A stretch of 64,000 nucleotides of DNA from Hazenella coriacea (GTDB taxonomy: Bacteria > Bacillota > Bacilli > Thermoactinomycetales > Thermoactinomycetaceae), in NCBI RefSeq assembly GCF_004341825.1, contig NZ_SMAG01000003.1:455591-519590 (forward strand). The letters run 5' to 3'. The notes beneath the pieces are model-generated. The model saw nothing but the letters and a program-made list of their open reading frames with translations. It was not told the DNA's origin and made no database searches. Of this stretch, positions 35,416-43,522 are shown one piece after another (within the stretch, counting starts at the first letter, position 1; every line of letters begins with the position of its first letter). A program made the position numbers and the translations under genes.

Positions 35416-36003
35416 ATGAATCGAATCATCGCATATTTTATTGGACTTGCTTTCCTAGGTTTAGGAATTACTATAGCCATCCAGGCTGACATCGGTACAG
35501 GTGCATGGGACGCTCTGAATGTTGGGTTAGCGAAGCTGACAGGTTTGAGTGTAGGAAGTTGGGTGATCATTGTCGGTATCGCCTTGATCTTTATTAATGC
35601 CATACTAATGAGAGAACGTCCCGATTTTTATGCGATGTTAACTAGTTTCTCTCTTGGGTTGATCATCGATGGCTGGTTTTTGATTATTTCAGTAGAACCA
35701 ACAGCTTGGATTTGGAAATTCCTACTCTTTATACTTGGAATGCTAGTGACCGCCTTGGGTCTTGCCACCTACTTACAAGCAAAGTTTGCTCCTACCTCCA
35801 TCGATCGATTGATGTATGCGATCTCTAAGCTTACTGGTTTTAGTTTAAGAACCTCAAAAACGATTGGAGAGGTGATCGCCCTCTTGCTAGCCTGGATGAT
35901 AGGTGGTCCAATCGGAATAGGAACGATTTTAATTACATTTTTGATCGGTCCCTTACTCCATCTATTCCTTCCCTATATGGAATCCCTATTTCACACGAAA
36001 TAG
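35416..36003 (+). CDS. YczE-like integral membrane protein
   Basis: 195 residues with about five membrane helices. The opening FIGLAFLGLGITIAIQADIG, TGAWDALNVGL, and the second GLATYLQAKFAPTSIDRLMY match the YczE/YyaS (YitT-like) family. In Bacillus subtilis YczE affects surfactin production, but no such genes are nearby. AAGAGGTG precedes ATG 35416; the open frame begins earlier inside the previous gene. Transport substrate unknown. Confidence 0.85.
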   Translation: MNRIIAYFIGLAFLGLGITIAIQADIGTGAWDALNVGLAKLTGLSVGSWVIIVGIALIFINAILMRERPDFYAMLTSFSLGLIIDGWFLIISVEPTAWIWKFLLFILGMLVTALGLATYLQAKFAPTSIDRLMYAISKLTGFSLRTSKTIGEVIALLLAWMIGGPIGIGTILITFLIGPLLHLFLPYMESLFHTK

Positions 36004-36005
36004 AT

Positions 36006-36037
36006 GCCCGTCTTCTTTATAGATACGGGCTTTTTTA
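36006..36037 (+). terminator. Terminator after the yczE-like gene
   Basis: GCCCGT pairs with ACGGGC and is followed by TTTTTTAA. Confidence 0.8.
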
Positions 36038-36043
36038 ATCCAT

Positions 36044-36072
36044 AAAAAAGCTGACCCTCGTTACAGGTCAGC
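36044..36072 (-). terminator. Terminator of the facing small gene
   Basis: On the reverse strand GCTGACC pairs with GGTCAGC and is followed by TTTTTTA. Confidence 0.85.
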
Positions 36073-36083
36073 CTCTGAGTCAA

Positions 36084-36368
36084 CTAATTTCGCTTGGGAT
36101 TTAATTTTTTCTTCCCCTTTAAGATATCCATTCCTTGGTTTGGGTTTTTTTCAATCTGATTAGCAAATTGTCTTAGCTCCCCCATATCAACATCTGCTTG
36201 GGTCACCTTCATCAAATATTCTAGAACAGCATTCATTCCACCACGATCCTTGGCTTTTTTAGCCCCTTCAATAATCCGTTCTAATTGTTGTTCAGAAAGT
36301 ACTCTCTGTCCCATCACGCTGTTAATCATCTGAGCCAAATCTTTTATAGATGGTTCGTTTCCTGCCAT
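36084..36368 (-). CDS. Small helical protein of unknown function
   Basis: 94 residues, predicted all-helical and highly charged at the end (LKGKKKLNPKRN). It contains MINSVMGQRVLSEQQLERII, then a Gly break and MNAVLEYLMKVTQADVDMGE. AAAGGGGGATC before ATG 36368 and a strong terminator support a real gene. Neighbouring yjcZ-like and rsfA genes suggest a sporulation context, but no family was recognised. Confidence 0.75.
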   Translation of the reverse strand: MAGNEPSIKDLAQMINSVMGQRVLSEQQLERIIEGAKKAKDRGGMNAVLEYLMKVTQADVDMGELRQFANQIEKNPNQGMDILKGKKKLNPKRN

Positions 36369-36908
36369 ATACAGATCCCCCTTTTTGGTGATTCACCTAC
36401 AATTTATGTGAAAAGAAAAGGGGTGATAGGGATAAACGCCCACCCATCCGCCCAAAACAACTTCATTTAGGAAACTCATGACAAAAGCTGATTTTTCATA
36501 GATGCAGAAACACCATACAAAGTTTATGAATATCTAGATAAAGGATATACCTTGAATCCAGTTATTCGATGGTATCCAAGGATGGTAGTGTGATGCCTCT
36601 TACTACATTAAAGCGCAAGCATTCAGGGCAAATAACTATTTTTCAAGAGTAAGGTATTCGCCTGTACAATCAGAGGACCAGAGGCATAAAGTAAAACAGC
36701 TAAAGATGAAAGAGACCAAACACACTTTTACAAATCCTTGATCTTCATCATAGGAAATTCTACCACACCCATCTAGAGATCTCTTTAGATCAAATATCTT
36801 TCATCCTGCAAAGAAGGGTGCATTTAAGCTTAGAAATATCCCTTACGCTCCTTAGTACTTAAGATATAGCACCCATCTTGTTCATTACTTTTGAGAGGAG
36901 GTGAATTC
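36369..36908. other. Intergenic region with possible decayed coding remnant
   Basis: 540 bases. Two overlapping forward frames without start codons, 36492-36590 (PYKVYEYLDKGYTLNPVIRW is protein-like) and 36589-36738 (50 codons), could be the pieces of a frameshifted gene fragment. No ribosome site, and no family assigned. GAGAGGAGG at the right end belongs to the first yjcZ-like gene. Confidence 0.4.
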
Positions 36909-37037
36909 ATGAGTGGATACGGATACGGAATTGGATGCGGGTTTGGTTGGAGACAATTATTACTCTTCTTACTCGTCATCGCGATTATCTTCTTCTTCGT
37001 TTGTGGTGGATTCGGTTTAGGTGGATATGGTTGCTAG
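36909..37037 (+). CDS. YjcZ-family sporulation miniprotein, copy 1
   Basis: 42 residues: MSGYGYGIGCGFGW, then RQLLLFLLVIAIIFFFVCGG and FGLGGYGC. It has the YjcZ layout of a Gly/Tyr-rich head, one membrane-spanning hydrophobic stretch and a Gly/Cys-rich end. GAGAGGAGGTG lies just before the ATG. It is the first of four tandem paralogues; the shared core is G-W-R-x-L-L-L-F-L-L-V-I. YjcZ-type proteins are made in sporulating Bacillus cells; their role is poorly known. Confidence 0.88.
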   Translation: MSGYGYGIGCGFGWRQLLLFLLVIAIIFFFVCGGFGLGGYGC

Positions 37038-37208
37038 ATCATCATAATCTGAGCTCCACCCACTGATAATGGAAAGGAGGTGATGTTCATAAATCAATGA
37101 ATGGAGTTTTTCACCTTCTTCCATCTACGGTGGACTCAGATCTAGTTAATTAGATGTAATAGGATATGTAATAGCAAACCCATAGAGTCATGTGGAAGGA
37201 GGAGAAAT
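37038..37208 (+). other. Spacer with a strong ribosome site and no yjcZ frame
   Basis: AAAGGAGGTGATG (37073-37085) starts a frame of only five codons (MFINQ, ending 37100). It may be the remnant of a degenerate extra yjcZ-like copy or a leader peptide. Confidence 0.35.
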
Positions 37209-37328
37209 ATGGGCTACGGTCGATATGGCGGAGGATTTGGATGGAGACATTTACTACTTTTCTTACTAGTCATTCCAGTCATCTTCTTCTTCGTTTGCGG
37301 TAATTTCGGATTTGGTTATGGTTATTAG
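37209..37328 (+). CDS. YjcZ-family sporulation miniprotein, copy 2
   Basis: 39 residues: MGYGRYGGGFGW, then RHLLLFLLVIPVIFFFVCGN and FGFGYGY. Same core as its neighbours, with a Pro in the membrane helix and no C-terminal Cys. AAGGAGGAG precedes the ATG. Confidence 0.88.
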   Translation: MGYGRYGGGFGWRHLLLFLLVIPVIFFFVCGNFGFGYGY

Positions 37329-37362
37329 AAGCCTAAAAACTGATTATTAAGGAGGGCTTTTC

Positions 37363-37491
37363 ATGAGCGGTTACGGATATGGATGCGGATATGGATGGAG
37401 ACATCTCCTGCTCTTCTTGCTCGTCATTGCAGTGATCTTCTTCTTTACTTGTGGAACTGGCTTTTATGGTGGTTATGGGTACGGCTGCTAG
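37363..37491 (+). CDS. YjcZ-family sporulation miniprotein, copy 3
   Basis: 42 residues: MSGYGYGCGYGW, then RHLLLFLLVIAVIFFFTCGT and GFYGGYGYGC. TTAAGGAGGGC precedes the ATG. It is only 34 bases from copy 2, so the genes are probably cotranscribed. Confidence 0.88.
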   Translation: MSGYGYGCGYGWRHLLLFLLVIAVIFFFTCGTGFYGGYGYGC

Positions 37492-37526
37492 TACCCTTGA
37501 AAACTGATTAAAAAGGAGGGCTTTCC

Positions 37527-37637
37527 ATGGGTAGATACTACGGATACTCTCGATGCGGATATGGATGGAGACAACTCCTTCTCTTCTTACTTGTCATCGC
37601 AACAATTTTCTTCTTTGTTTGTGGCGGAATCTGGTAA
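37527..37637 (+). CDS. YjcZ-family sporulation miniprotein, copy 4
   Basis: 36 residues: MGRYYGYSRCGYGW, then RQLLLFLLVIATIFFFVCGG and IW. It lacks the Gly/Tyr tail of the others. AAAAAGGAGGGC precedes the ATG and a terminator follows, ending the cluster. Confidence 0.86.
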   Translation: MGRYYGYSRCGYGWRQLLLFLLVIATIFFFVCGGIW

Positions 37638-37650
37638 GACAGCAGCAAAA

Positions 37651-37686
37651 AAGAAATGTCCTCATACAGGGCATTTCTTTTTTTAT
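37651..37686 (+). terminator. Terminator of the yjcZ-like cluster
   Basis: AAGAAATGTCC pairs with GGGCATTTCTT and is followed by TTTTTTA. Confidence 0.88.
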
Positions 37687-37806
37687 TGACAAACAAAAAA
37701 TCCTCCTCACTCTTTTCTAGAGATGAGAAGGACTTCTTGAAGAGTAATTCATAAAGGAAATGTTTTTAAAGAGATATATTCCTTATGATATGTGATCTCG
37801 AGCGCT

Positions 37807-38043
37807 CTACTTCCGAATAACTGAATGAACACGAAGTCGACTTGGATTTCTCCCCATTAATTGTATTAAAATTTGGTACTGCTCTAATAACATAAGTTCA
37901 AAAAAGCGACTGTCCTTACGCAACTTTTGATTCTCTACAGTTAAAGACTGAATTTGCTTACTGAGGCTTGCAACCTGGGACTCTAAACGTTGGACACGTA
38001 CTTTAAGTAAGGAATCCTTTGTCTGAGGGGAATTACCAGCCAA
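37807..38043 (-). CDS. Small coiled-coil protein downstream of rsfA
   Basis: About 78 residues. A leucine-rich coiled coil (LKVRVQRLESQVASLSKQIQ, SLTVENQKLRKD) dominates. TTG 38043 lies six bases after AGAGAGGTG; an ATG at 38073 has no ribosome site but stays open. The gene follows the rsfA-like gene by a few tens of bases or less and may encode a partner of its coiled coil. No family recognised. Confidence 0.65.
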   Translation of the reverse strand: MAGNSPQTKDSLLKVRVQRLESQVASLSKQIQSLTVENQKLRKDSRFFELMLLEQYQILIQLMGRNPSRLRVHSVIRK

Positions 38044-38083
38044 GTGAAGCACCTCTCTCTTCAATCTGCTCATACTAGGTAGT

Positions 38084-38650
38084 TTATGAAGAAGAGTCTG
38101 ACTCTGCTTCCACAGGTATCCCGGTGCTATGCATCTTTCTATTTATTTCATTGACTTGAATATCTTCGTTTTCTTTCATATATTTCAGTAATTGAACTAA
38201 CTCAAAATAACGGTCCTTGATCTCCTTTTCATATAAATAATAGGAGTCCTTCTCTTTCTTTAACTGGCTGTTTTCCAATTGTAGTTGCTCATATCGCTTT
38301 GTACGATCTGATAATGTATGGGTCAATCGATCCACATCTTCACGTAAATCATGATAATTTCGCTCTGTTTGTTTAAGCAATGTCATAATCTGTGCAAATG
38401 ATTCAACCGAAGTCCCTCGACTTTTTTGAATTTGCTGATGTACTCTTTTTCTTTTTGCTTCCTTATATGAATGTGGATCTTGTTGTCTTAATACTGCATT
38501 CCAGCGAAACCCACAGGCCCCTAATGTACGACCTAATTGTTTCCCCACTTTTTCAAAAGCATGAAGCTGGGTTCCACCATCGCGGATCGACTGTAAAACC
38601 TCTTCTCTTAACAACTGATCTTCCTCTTCTGTCCATCTTCTTCCTTTCAT
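38084..38650 (-). CDS. rsfA: RsfA-family prespore-specific transcription factor
   Basis: 188 residues. The N-terminal SANT/Myb-like domain (RRWTEEEDQLLREEVLQSIR, GKQLGRTLGACGFRWNAVLR) is the RsfA hallmark, followed by a coiled coil (about 85-145). In Bacillus RsfA is made in the forespore under SigF and modulates SigF-dependent genes. GGAGGAGG precedes ATG 38650. Location beside the yjcZ cluster fits a sporulation locus. Paralogue subtype (RsfA versus YlbO/YwfN) is not resolved. Confidence 0.85.
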   Translation of the reverse strand: MKGRRWTEEEDQLLREEVLQSIRDGGTQLHAFEKVGKQLGRTLGACGFRWNAVLRQQDPHSYKEAKRKRVHQQIQKSRGTSVESFAQIMTLLKQTERNYHDLREDVDRLTHTLSDRTKRYEQLQLENSQLKKEKDSYYLYEKEIKDRYFELVQLLKYMKENEDIQVNEINRKMHSTGIPVEAESDSSS

Positions 38651-38893
38651 ATAACATATTCCTCCTCCTTAGAAGCCCTTTCAAAACACTTGTTAGCAAA
38701 ATTTAGATTCCCACAATACCCTTTTCTCATCAAGAAAAATAGGCTTCTGATCCATCAACACTACTCGCTTTATAGTTATTATGTAGTCTCATCTATAGTT
38801 ATTTATGTTTATTTATCAGAAAAAAAGACTCAAGAATTTGAGTCAATCCATTCACATCTGTAGAATTTTCTAAGGTAGACACAAAAAACCGAA

Positions 38894-39322
38894 TCAATCA
38901 GAGGTTGATTCGGATGAAGAATGTGAGATGTCCGGAAGTGGGCAAGTTTGAATCCCAAGCTGTTCAATCTCGCTCCAAGACATTTTTTCTATTGATTGAG
39001 GTAAAACCTCTAAGCAATGATGTAGCCACTCCAGAACTTGACTCACCTCTACTCCTTCTGTATAAGGTGCATAAGACTCTAAATAGCCTTGTGCAGTTGT
39101 GGCAAGCTTACGTGCCCCTCGTACTTTTCCTTTTTTCAACTGATGCATGATCGCAGCAATTTGGATCAATCCGTGATAAAAACGATTATGTCGCTGGGTT
39201 TGCCACAATTCTTCTAATACTTCGTGAGCTTCCCAGTATTCCTCGCGATGGTAGTGGGTAAAAAATTGGATGTAAAGAGGATGATAAATAGAAGAACTCA
39301 ATTTGAGACACTCGCTTTCCAT
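38894..39322 (-). CDS. DUF309 protein
   Basis: About 142 residues. The signature FFTHYHREEYWEAHEVLEEL, WQTQRHNRFYHGLIQIAAIM and HQLKKGKVRGARKLA is the all-helical DUF309 domain; its biochemical role is unknown. The frame extends to 39376, but that part is a terminator sequence, so ATG 39322 is chosen although its ribosome site is weak. A terminator-like hairpin directly upstream could control it. Confidence 0.8.
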   Translation of the reverse strand: MESECLKLSSSIYHPLYIQFFTHYHREEYWEAHEVLEELWQTQRHNRFYHGLIQIAAIMHQLKKGKVRGARKLATTAQGYLESYAPYTEGVEVSQVLEWLHHCLEVLPQSIEKMSWSEIEQLGIQTCPLPDISHSSSESTSD

Positions 39323-39342
39323 TGTGTTTTGGAAAAGGAATA

Positions 39343-39447
39343 AATAAAAAAGACCAGGTAACATTCCTGGTCGCATGAAAGAGGGTCAAGATTAAGGAGT
39401 TAAAAAGAAGCGTGGTAGCGTAAGCAAGAAGGTCAACCTTACTTACA
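39343..39447 (-). ncRNA. Candidate small RNA or attenuated leader before the DUF309 gene
   Basis: A SigA promoter upstream (39482-39454) would start transcription near 39447. The RNA contains a hairpin GTAAG..AAGG/CCTT..CTTAC and ends about 100 bases later at an intrinsic terminator GACCAGG/CCTGGTC followed by TTTTTTATTT (39372-39343). DUF309 begins 21 bases beyond. It may be a free small RNA or an attenuator. Confidence 0.5.
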
Positions 39448-39453
39448 AAAATC

Positions 39454-39482
39454 ATTTTAACACGCTCCCCGAATTTTGTCGA
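39454..39482 (-). promoter_or_regulatory. SigA promoter overlapped by Spo0A-box-like repeats
   Basis: On the reverse strand TCGACA (39482-39477), 17 bases, TAAAAT (39459-39454). Two forward-strand TTTGTCGA sequences (39475-39482 and 39486-39493) match 8 of 9 positions of the Spo0A box TTTGTCRAA and cover the -35. Confidence 0.55.
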
Positions 39483-39521
39483 TATTTTGTCGAGATTCAT
39501 TTTCAAACTTTTTCATTATAT

Positions 39522-40241
39522 CTAAAAACCCCAGCGTCTCCACAATGAAAAACGCGATACATTTGTGGCTTTTAATACTTGGCGGAATTGCGAACGAATC
39601 CATTTATTCCCTGGATCTAAACGCAAGGCACTTTTTAGTTGTTTAGCAGCCTCATCATACTGACCTAGCTCCACAAAAAGCTTTGCTGTTTGTAGATGAT
39701 ATTGAACGGCCTGTCCTTCATGATAACGCCCTGCAATTTTAATATGTAAAAGCGCTTGAGCAGTCCGTCCCTTCATATGATAAACTTCAGCTAAGAATGT
39801 ATGAGCTAAGGCATCCTTAGGATTAAGCTCCAAACTATGTAACAAAAAGTTTTGTGCCATAGATAGACAGTCTGTATGTACCATCATATAGCGGCCATAC
39901 TCCCGGTATGCTTTACTAAAATGAGGATGGTTTTTCAAAATAGATTGATACAGTGAATGTGCTGCTTGAAGATCATTTTGTCCTTCTAAGATTTGTGCCA
40001 TAAGCAATTGTGCTTCTTCGTGCATGGGATCTAACTTTAATGCAGCCTCAATTGCCATTTGTGCACGATCCCAATGTTGCCTAGTTGCCTCAATATGAGC
40101 GAGAACTAGATAATGTTCAATTTGCGGGTTTTTTTTAATTAATCGCTCGAGTTTAGCACGACTGCGACGATAACTCTTAGTAGGCACTCGTTTCCCTTCA
40201 ACCTGTACAATAGTATGTGTCTCTATCATCGATCCTGCCAT
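39522..40241 (-). CDS. TPR-repeat protein
   Basis: About 239 residues built of tetratricopeptide repeats, for example HWDRAQMAIEAALKLDPMHE, NDLQAAHSLYQSILKNHPHF, RTAQALLHIKIAGRYHEGQA and QYDEAAKQLKSALRLDPGNK. The basic N-terminus (SYRRSRAKLERLIKK) and a Trp/Arg-rich end (SLWRRWGF) flank them. It is a protein-interaction scaffold of unknown partner, probably cytosolic. AAAGGGGGAA supports ATG 40241. A consensus Spo0A box (TTTGTCGAA on the reverse strand, 40337-40329) lies about 90 bases upstream. Confidence 0.85.
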   Translation of the reverse strand: MAGSMIETHTIVQVEGKRVPTKSYRRSRAKLERLIKKNPQIEHYLVLAHIEATRQHWDRAQMAIEAALKLDPMHEEAQLLMAQILEGQNDLQAAHSLYQSILKNHPHFSKAYREYGRYMMVHTDCLSMAQNFLLHSLELNPKDALAHTFLAEVYHMKGRTAQALLHIKIAGRYHEGQAVQYHLQTAKLFVELGQYDEAAKQLKSALRLDPGNKWIRSQFRQVLKATNVSRFSLWRRWGF

Positions 40242-40328
40242 CACCATTTCCCCCTTTGCATCCTACCGACTATTTGTCTCTATGGCTAGATCTGTTCGTT
40301 CAGTATCTTGTAATATTAGTGTAACTGA

Positions 40329-40337
40329 TTCGACAAA
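40329..40337 (-). promoter_or_regulatory. Spo0A box candidate upstream of the TPR gene
   Basis: TTTGTCGAA on the reverse strand equals the Spo0A consensus TTTGTCRAA. A weaker TTTGTCACG lies next to it on the other strand. Confidence 0.45.
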
Positions 40338-40394
40338 CTTTGTCACGTTAAGTCGAAACAACCCTCCGCCATAAGCAAAGGGTTTACAGAAAAA

Positions 40395-40931
40395 TTATTT
40401 TTGTTGCACGGTTTGCAGACGTATATGAGTAAAGTAATCAGTCTCATAATATTCGAGTTCATCTCGTAAATACTCGAAAATTTTAGATAGCGAGAAAACT
40501 AATTGTTGCAGAGATGATGGAGTTGCCTCCCTAAATCGGATTGCATCTTGAGCCGTATAGGAATACCTTCCATCTTCCTCATACACTTCATTTCGTGGAT
40601 AGTAAAAGCCATACACACAACTGTGTACAATCTCACCTAATACTTTATTGGCGAAATCTTCACTAAATGTAGCTCTTCGTAGAACTAGACTAATCTTTTC
40701 ATAACCAAGCTCACAAACCACTACTAAATGACGAAGATCACTTAAAAATTCACATATATATTTTTCTGTATCTGGGTCTGAAGAGTTTTCTTCCATCAGT
40801 TCGTGTACACTATTATAATTAAGGAAATTTTCAAGTTGTTCTTTCGCATTTCTTAATTTTTCCCTCGTCAATACGCAGAGCTGCTTTGTCTGTTCAGCTG
40901 GCATATCTCGATTAACCCCCTTGGACATCAT
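40395..40931 (-). CDS. ypuI: DUF3907 protein (YpuI-like)
   Basis: 178 residues, close to YpuI length. The landmarks are NYNSVHELM, LRHLVVVCELGYEKISLVLR, VHSCVYGFYYPRNEVYEEDG and ELEYYETDY, which are conserved in DUF3907. The function is unknown. AAAGGGAC before ATG 40931 sets the start; the frame is open to 41003. Not in an evident operon. Confidence 0.85.
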   Translation of the reverse strand: MMSKGVNRDMPAEQTKQLCVLTREKLRNAKEQLENFLNYNSVHELMEENSSDPDTEKYICEFLSDLRHLVVVCELGYEKISLVLRRATFSEDFANKVLGEIVHSCVYGFYYPRNEVYEEDGRYSYTAQDAIRFREATPSSLQQLVFSLSKIFEYLRDELEYYETDYFTHIRLQTVQQK

Positions 40932-41217
40932 AATGTCCCTTTCACAAATCATTTTCATTAGTATAACACATTTATCAATTAGCATCTCTAATTCCTTGAT
41001 CACTTACCACTTTTTTAACATATATCTCGCTTAATAACAAAAGAAAGCAATGATCATGTCAATGACTAAAAAGATGAATCCATGATCTAACTTGATCCTG
41101 GAACCACAATAATTCTATTCTGACTTATTAAATTATTTTATTCAAGAAGGTTTTTCTATTAATTTCTCTAATTAAAACATTGGCAGTTCTTAATATAGCT
41201 CATTGGAGGGAGACATC

Positions 41218-41694
41218 ATGTCACAAACATGGCCGCCTAAAGATCTAGCTCAATGGTTTAAGGATTTCCGTTATTTCACACCCATTCAAGTTCGTTTTTC
41301 TGATACGGATTTGATTGGTCATATTAATAATGTTAGTTACATTACATACTTTGAATTTGGACGAGTTCAGTATTTAAAAGATCTGGGACTATATCAACTC
41401 CTAGCTGAACCTGAACCAGGAAAGAAAGGTACAATCGTAGCAGCAAGCATTGAATGTCATTATCTTCGCCCCGCTTACTATGAACAAGAGATTCAAATTG
41501 GCGCTCGTGTAAGTCGAATTGGGAACAGCAGCTTTGATTTCCAATATGCGGTCACCATTCCAGCAGAAAAAAGTATTGCGGCAATCGGGAAAGGAGCTGT
41601 CGTCTATATCGACCCCCAGACAGGAAAAAGCCAACCACTTCCCGAAGAAGCCAAAAACATTATGCTCTCATATGAAGAAAATATAACTGTTTAA
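41218..41694 (+). CDS. Acyl-CoA thioesterase (4HBT/YbgC-like hotdog)
   Basis: 158 residues. VRFSDTDLIGHINNVSYITY, with the catalytic Asp and the GH-NN helix, then FEFGRVQYLKDLGL identify the 4-hydroxybenzoyl-CoA thioesterase subfamily. It hydrolyses acyl-CoA of unknown chain type in the cytosol. GGAGGGAG precedes ATG 41218; a TTG at 41203 overlaps that site and is rejected. A terminator follows directly. Confidence 0.88.
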   Translation: MSQTWPPKDLAQWFKDFRYFTPIQVRFSDTDLIGHINNVSYITYFEFGRVQYLKDLGLYQLLAEPEPGKKGTIVAASIECHYLRPAYYEQEIQIGARVSRIGNSSFDFQYAVTIPAEKSIAAIGKGAVVYIDPQTGKSQPLPEEAKNIMLSYEENITV

Positions 41695-41703
41695 AGTGAT
41701 AAA

Positions 41704-41733
41704 AGCCCAACTACTTAACTGTAGCTGGGCTTC
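41704..41733. terminator. Bidirectional terminator
   Basis: AAGCCCA..CTAC pairs with GTAG..TGGGCTT between convergent genes. Confidence 0.8.
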
Positions 41734-41737
41734 ATCT

Positions 41738-41923
41738 CTATTGTAGAGGCGATTGTGAGTGAAAAACCATCGCTTCTACAATAATCATATTTATATCTTC
41801 TTTACTTAATAAAGCTAATTCACCTTGTATAATAATATCGGAATTAAGTTCTACTTCTGTCAATAATTCATAAAGTTCAGGTGTCATATTTAAAACCAAC
41901 TCTGACAACTTCATGGTTTGCAC
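41738..41923 (-). CDS. Small protein of unknown function
   Basis: About 61 residues, acidic and mostly helical (LSELVLNMTPELYELLTEVE). GTG 41923 follows GAGGTGATC at six bases; other starts are possible up to 41932. A terminator and a spaced promoter region support it as a gene, but no family was recognised. Confidence 0.55.
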   Translation of the reverse strand: MQTMKLSELVLNMTPELYELLTEVELNSDIIIQGELALLSKEDINMIIVEAMVFHSQSPLQ

Positions 41924-41997
41924 TGTGATCACCTCGTTGCATGGATCTTTTGTTCAATCATATGCAACGCTCGAATCATATGTTTATATGATTCACC

Positions 41998-42426
41998 CTA
42001 TTTATCAACTTTACCCAATAGGATCGCATGGTCTACTTTTATACAACGATCCATGATAACTGTAACTCCTTTTTCTTTGGCTAACTCCGAAGCTTCTTCA
42101 TTGATGACTCCCAATTGCATCCAAATTGCCTTCGCTCCAATTTGAAGAGACTCTTCAACTACAGGTAGTACAGTTTCGCTTCTACGAAACACATTAACGA
42201 TATCAACTTTTTCTGGAATCTCAGTCAATGAAGCATAAGGCTTTTCTCCTAGCACAGGTTCTGTTAGATTTGGATTTACAGGAAAGATTCGATAACCAGC
42301 TTGTTGCAAAGCTTCTGCGATTAGATAACTGGTTCTCTCTGGCTTGTTTGACATTCCTACAACTGCGATATTTTTGGCTTCTTGTAGTAACTGCTTTCGT
42401 TGTTCATCGTTTGGATTTATGAACAT
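41998..42426 (-). CDS. CoA-binding domain protein (YccU-like)
   Basis: 142 residues. A Rossmann-type succinyl-CoA-synthetase-like fold: NIAVVGMSNKPERTSYLIAE, YRIFPVNPNLTEPVLGEKPY, IVNVFRRSETVLPVVEESL, then IWMQLGV and VMDRCIKVDH. These small proteins bind CoA, and their role is unknown. GAGGAGGG precedes ATG 42426. Confidence 0.88.
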   Translation of the reverse strand: MFINPNDEQRKQLLQEAKNIAVVGMSNKPERTSYLIAEALQQAGYRIFPVNPNLTEPVLGEKPYASLTEIPEKVDIVNVFRRSETVLPVVEESLQIGAKAIWMQLGVINEEASELAKEKGVTVIMDRCIKVDHAILLGKVDK

Positions 42427-42526
42427 ATAGATACCCTCCTCTAAGAATTTGTGTATGTACCTTACTTTAGATAAGTTTATTATATTAAAATTATCCACAG
42501 CACTCAAATCAATATAATTCTATGGC

Positions 42527-43240
42527 TCACCTTTTAGATCTTGTTTCTTTTTCCTGATTATAAAGCTTTTCTGTTATATAGTTGTTTAAACTTAAGAAAA
42601 AATCTTTGATGGAGAATTCTTCAGAGGCACGTGCCATATATCTTTTTTTAGCAAATTCAATCATCCATGTAGGAATCTTTCTCCCCCGAATCAGAGGATA
42701 ATAGTGACGATATCCCTCAACCAAGTGATCCCAACGAAGATCATTTCCTTCTTTTAGGTATTCAGAAACATCTACAACTTTTGCATGCCCATCTTGGTAA
42801 ATTACATTTTTCAAGTGAATATCCCGGGGATTTAAACCTTTCATACGAGCAAACTTACGGGCTTCCTCAACATCTTGAACGACTTGCTCTGGGATCTCAA
42901 TCCCTTCTTCTAGACACTGATATAGAGTAGGTCCCTGCTCATAGCTTAAAATTAGATAATGCTCTCCTTGACCAAAATAACGACAAAAGTTGGGATGAGA
43001 GCCTAGTTGTTCATATACAGTTGCTTCTACTACCTTTTTGTTTTGCCGATCTGGAGCAAATACTTTGAAAACAACTTTTGGTTCACTGGGATGCCATACG
43101 ACAATCGCATCTGTTCCCAAACCAATCAAATGGAATTCAGACGGAATTTCATTGACTATCACGATTTGGTTATCTTTATTCACATGAATCTGAATCTGCT
43201 TTAGTAAATGATCAATATGCTGGTCCTTTACAAGATCCAC
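42527..43240 (-). CDS. Serine/threonine protein-kinase-like protein (YrzF-type)
   Basis: 237 residues with kinase lobes. The catalytic-loop analogue GLNPRDIHLKNVIY replaces HRDxKxxN, VVDVSEY follows as the metal motif (DFG-like), and VVFKVFAPD holds the ATP-site Lys. This is the eukaryotic-like YrzF/YbdM kinase group, and it may be active although the HRD motif is unusual. No transmembrane segment. GTG 43240 follows GGGTTGATGG. The substrate is unknown. Confidence 0.8.
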   Translation of the reverse strand: MDLVKDQHIDHLLKQIQIHVNKDNQIVIVNEIPSEFHLIGLGTDAIVVWHPSEPKVVFKVFAPDRQNKKVVEATVYEQLGSHPNFCRYFGQGEHYLILSYEQGPTLYQCLEEGIEIPEQVVQDVEEARKFARMKGLNPRDIHLKNVIYQDGHAKVVDVSEYLKEGNDLRWDHLVEGYRHYYPLIRGRKIPTWMIEFAKKRYMARASEEFSIKDFFLSLNNYITEKLYNQEKETRSKR

Positions 43241-43522
43241 TCCATCAACCCTTTTCTTTCGTTGATCTCTTCTTTATAATCATGCCAATAAATGGTTGAT
43301 GTCGCAAGTGTTTCATAATTGTACCATTTTGGAACATGATTTAACTACTATTGATTTACCCTTAAAGCAGGACTCATTCAACATGATTTTTTACTATGTA
43401 TGAATTATTTCAGTCAGATGTTGATTGGATAGAAAAAACATCTCCAATCACTCCAAATCGTTTTGATTAAGCCAAGTTATTAATGACGGGTCATGAACCT
43501 ATACATAAGGAGGAACAGATGA

